Shown here: piece by piece, positions 62,686 to 64,000 of the stretch | Layout: each line of letters begins with the position of its first letter | How positions within the stretch are numbered: position 1 is the first letter of the stretch | Origin: Opitutus sp. ER46 | GTDB taxonomy: Bacteria; Verrucomicrobiota; Verrucomicrobiia; Opitutales; Opitutaceae | DNA: 64,000 nucleotides | Assembly (NCBI RefSeq): GCF_003054705.1 | Contig: NZ_QAYX01000017.1 | Location: 266,953-330,952 of the forward strand | Direction: 5' to 3' | The notes under the pieces: generated by a model | Database searches by the model: none | What the model saw: only the letters and a program-made list of their open reading frames with translations | Told to the model about the DNA's origin: nothing | Made by a program: the position numbers and the translations under genes

Positions 62686-63788
62686 ACGACCGGAGGCTGC
62701 GGTATTGGGAAGTTGGCGACGACGCGCGTGCCCTCGCCTGGACGGCTGGTGAGGCGCAAGGTTGCGCCCAGACGTTCGGCGCGCGCGCGCATGTTGGCGA
62801 GACCGAAGCCGCCGGCGCGTTCCTGGGCGACGTCGAAGCCGCGGCCATTGTCCTGCACCAGCAGGCAGACTTCGCCGTCGCCCCGGTGGAGGCGCACGGT
62901 GATTTGGGTGGCGGCGCCGTGGCGCAGGGCGTTGCTGATGGCTTCACGGGCGATCTGGAGCGCTTCGAGGTTCTGCTCGAGCGAGAGTTCAGCGGCGGCC
63001 TCGTCGTCGGCCTTGATCTCGATGCCGGTGGGCCGGCCGGCGCGGAGTTGTTCGAACAAGGCGGTGACCCCGCGGCTGAAGCTGGCGCGGCGGAGGTTCT
63101 CGGGCGCGAGTCCCGTGATGTAGGCGCGTACGTCGCGGATCGCGGCGTTGAGGCTGGCGCGGACCTCGTCGAGCCGGCGTTCGGCCTGGGCGGGATCGGC
63201 GCGGAGGAGCGGACGCATCGACTCCAGCGTCAGGCCGGCGGCGTACAGGGCTTGGATGATGCCGTCGTGCAGGTCGCGTCCGAGACGGATCTTTTCCTCC
63301 ACGGACTGGGCGAGCAGGGCCTGCTTGAGCTGAGCGTCCTCTTCGGCGCGGCGCCGGACGTCGCGTTCGCGCGAGAGTTCTTCGCCGCGGGCGGCGGAGT
63401 CCTGGGCGAGCCGGGTGAGGGTGCCGATCTCCTGGCGCGTGGCGGCGAAGGGGGCTCGGGTGTCGGCGGCGCTGCCGGCGCGCAGGGAGAGACTGACAAC
63501 CAGGGCGAGGGCGAGGACGAGCCCGATGAGGGCGAAGACGAGCGGGAGCCGTTGGGAAAAATGGACCACGCGGGGCGTGGAACGGGGCGAGACCGGGAGC
63601 GCGGGAGCGGCAGTGGCCGGTGCGTCGGTCGACGGGGCGTCGGCGACGGCGGCGCTGACGCTGGCCGAAGCGGACGCCGGAGGGGCATCGGGGGCGTTAC
63701 GCTGCCAGAGCGGCGCGGCGAGAAGGGCGGCGAGGATGGCGAGGACCACAAAGAGGGCCAGGCCAAGGAATCGCGGCAGCGGGTTCAT
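62682..63788 (-). CDS. NarX-type sensor histidine kinase
   Basis: Membrane histidine kinase of 368 residues, partner of the downstream NarL-type regulator. A short cytoplasmic lead and TM1 (~7-25, FLGLALFVVLAILAAL) are followed by an Ala/Pro/Ser-rich extracytoplasmic stretch, TM2 (~88-108), a coiled linker, the HisKA_3 domain with H174 in GRDLHDGIIQALYAAG, and an HATPase domain (REAISNALRHGA, QDNGRGFD, GFGLANM). The ATG at 63788 is chosen because the open frame beyond it only translates the repeats (STLTFTLTLT). No sensory domain of known type is visible. Confidence 0.92.
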   Translation of the reverse strand: MNPLPRFLGLALFVVLAILAALLAAPLWQRNAPDAPPASASASVSAAVADAPSTDAPATAAPALPVSPRSTPRVVHFSQRLPLVFALIGLVLALALVVSLSLRAGSAADTRAPFAATRQEIGTLTRLAQDSAARGEELSRERDVRRRAEEDAQLKQALLAQSVEEKIRLGRDLHDGIIQALYAAGLTLESMRPLLRADPAQAERRLDEVRASLNAAIRDVRAYITGLAPENLRRASFSRGVTALFEQLRAGRPTGIEIKADDEAAAELSLEQNLEALQIAREAISNALRHGAATQITVRLHRGDGEVCLLVQDNGRGFDVAQERAGGFGLANMRARAERLGATLRLTSRPGEGTRVVANFPIPQPPVV

Positions 63789-63810
63789 CGGGTGGCGAGC
63801 GTGGGGCTTC

Positions 63811-63945
<135 letters not shown>

Positions 63946-63947
<2 letters not shown>

Positions 63948-63998
63948 GCAGTAGGAACTTCGTTTAGGTGGCAAATTGGGGTCGGTCTTCTACTGCAT
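63946..63998. repeat. 9-bp inverted repeat at the window edge
   Basis: ATGCAGTAG (63946-63954) and CTACTGCAT (63990-63998) flank 35 bp containing GGGGTCGGTC. It resembles a REP-type or insertion-element hairpin end, but the right side is cut by the window. Confidence 0.4.
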
Positions 63999-64000
63999 TG

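Overview
The window is high-GC DNA that reads as part of a bacterial chromosome. No rRNA or tRNA gene was found. Gene content points to Verrucomicrobiota, most likely an Opitutaceae-like, polysaccharide-degrading soil or sediment bacterium: secreted GH38, GH2, GH42 and GH127 enzymes, a REP-associated tyrosine transposase, overlapping genes with few clear Shine-Dalgarno sites, and Verrucomicrobia-like LeuB and RibD. The taxonomy is an inference from gene families, not a database match.

Layout. 0-7 kb: 3' part of a PTS Enzyme I fused to a fructose-type EIIA, a large modular GH38 alpha-mannosidase, and a coupled HupE/UreJ-type membrane protein. 7-11 kb: a small unknown protein, a D-Ala-D-Ala carboxypeptidase, then a DUF4405 membrane protein with an OmpR-type regulator and sensor kinase. 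11-26 kb: a carbohydrate cluster. A divergent L-fucose/L-arabinose isomerase-like gene faces GH2, sialate-O-acetylesterase, GH42 and GH127 genes. These are followed in the same direction by a RuBisCO-like protein, a DUF1537 acid-sugar kinase, an Asp/Glu-racemase-fold protein and a BASS-family transporter. The last four look like a cytosolic sugar-acid pathway fed by the upstream hydrolases, related to but not identical with the known D-apionate (OiaK/OiaX-type) route. 26-28 kb: a RAYT transposase gene flanked on both sides by REP-like motifs in inverted orientation. 28-39.4 kb: a glycogen/maltodextrin/trehalose region with GlgX, two different TreZ paralogues, a GH15 glucoamylase, a GH133-type debranching enzyme and a thioredoxin-reductase-like flavoprotein; TreY is not in the window. 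39.5-40.6 kb: a sugar-phosphate isomerase/epimerase preceded by a truncated gene.

40.6-51 kb: a possible structured leader with a strong terminator hairpin, then a complete chemosensory cluster: an MCP/CheZ-like soluble protein, STAS protein, CheY, CheA, MCP, CheW, CheR, CheB and a further response regulator. No flagellar genes are present here. 51-64 kb: thiM-thiE, a secreted subtilisin-like protease, a serine beta-lactamase-family protein, a ROK kinase, leuB, a metallo-beta-lactamase-fold hydrolase, ribD, rdgB and a NarL/NarX-type two-component pair.

The right-hand 10 kb is also rich in non-coding repeats. Purine/pyrimidine-biased hexamer tracts are arranged as inverted arms, and there is a CTCAATCC octamer array and a 7-bp heptamer array that supplies the last codons of a response regulator gene. 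A TGTCC(A/G)GATACT motif is repeated at exactly 21-bp spacing at one site and is shared with a second site 23 kb away.
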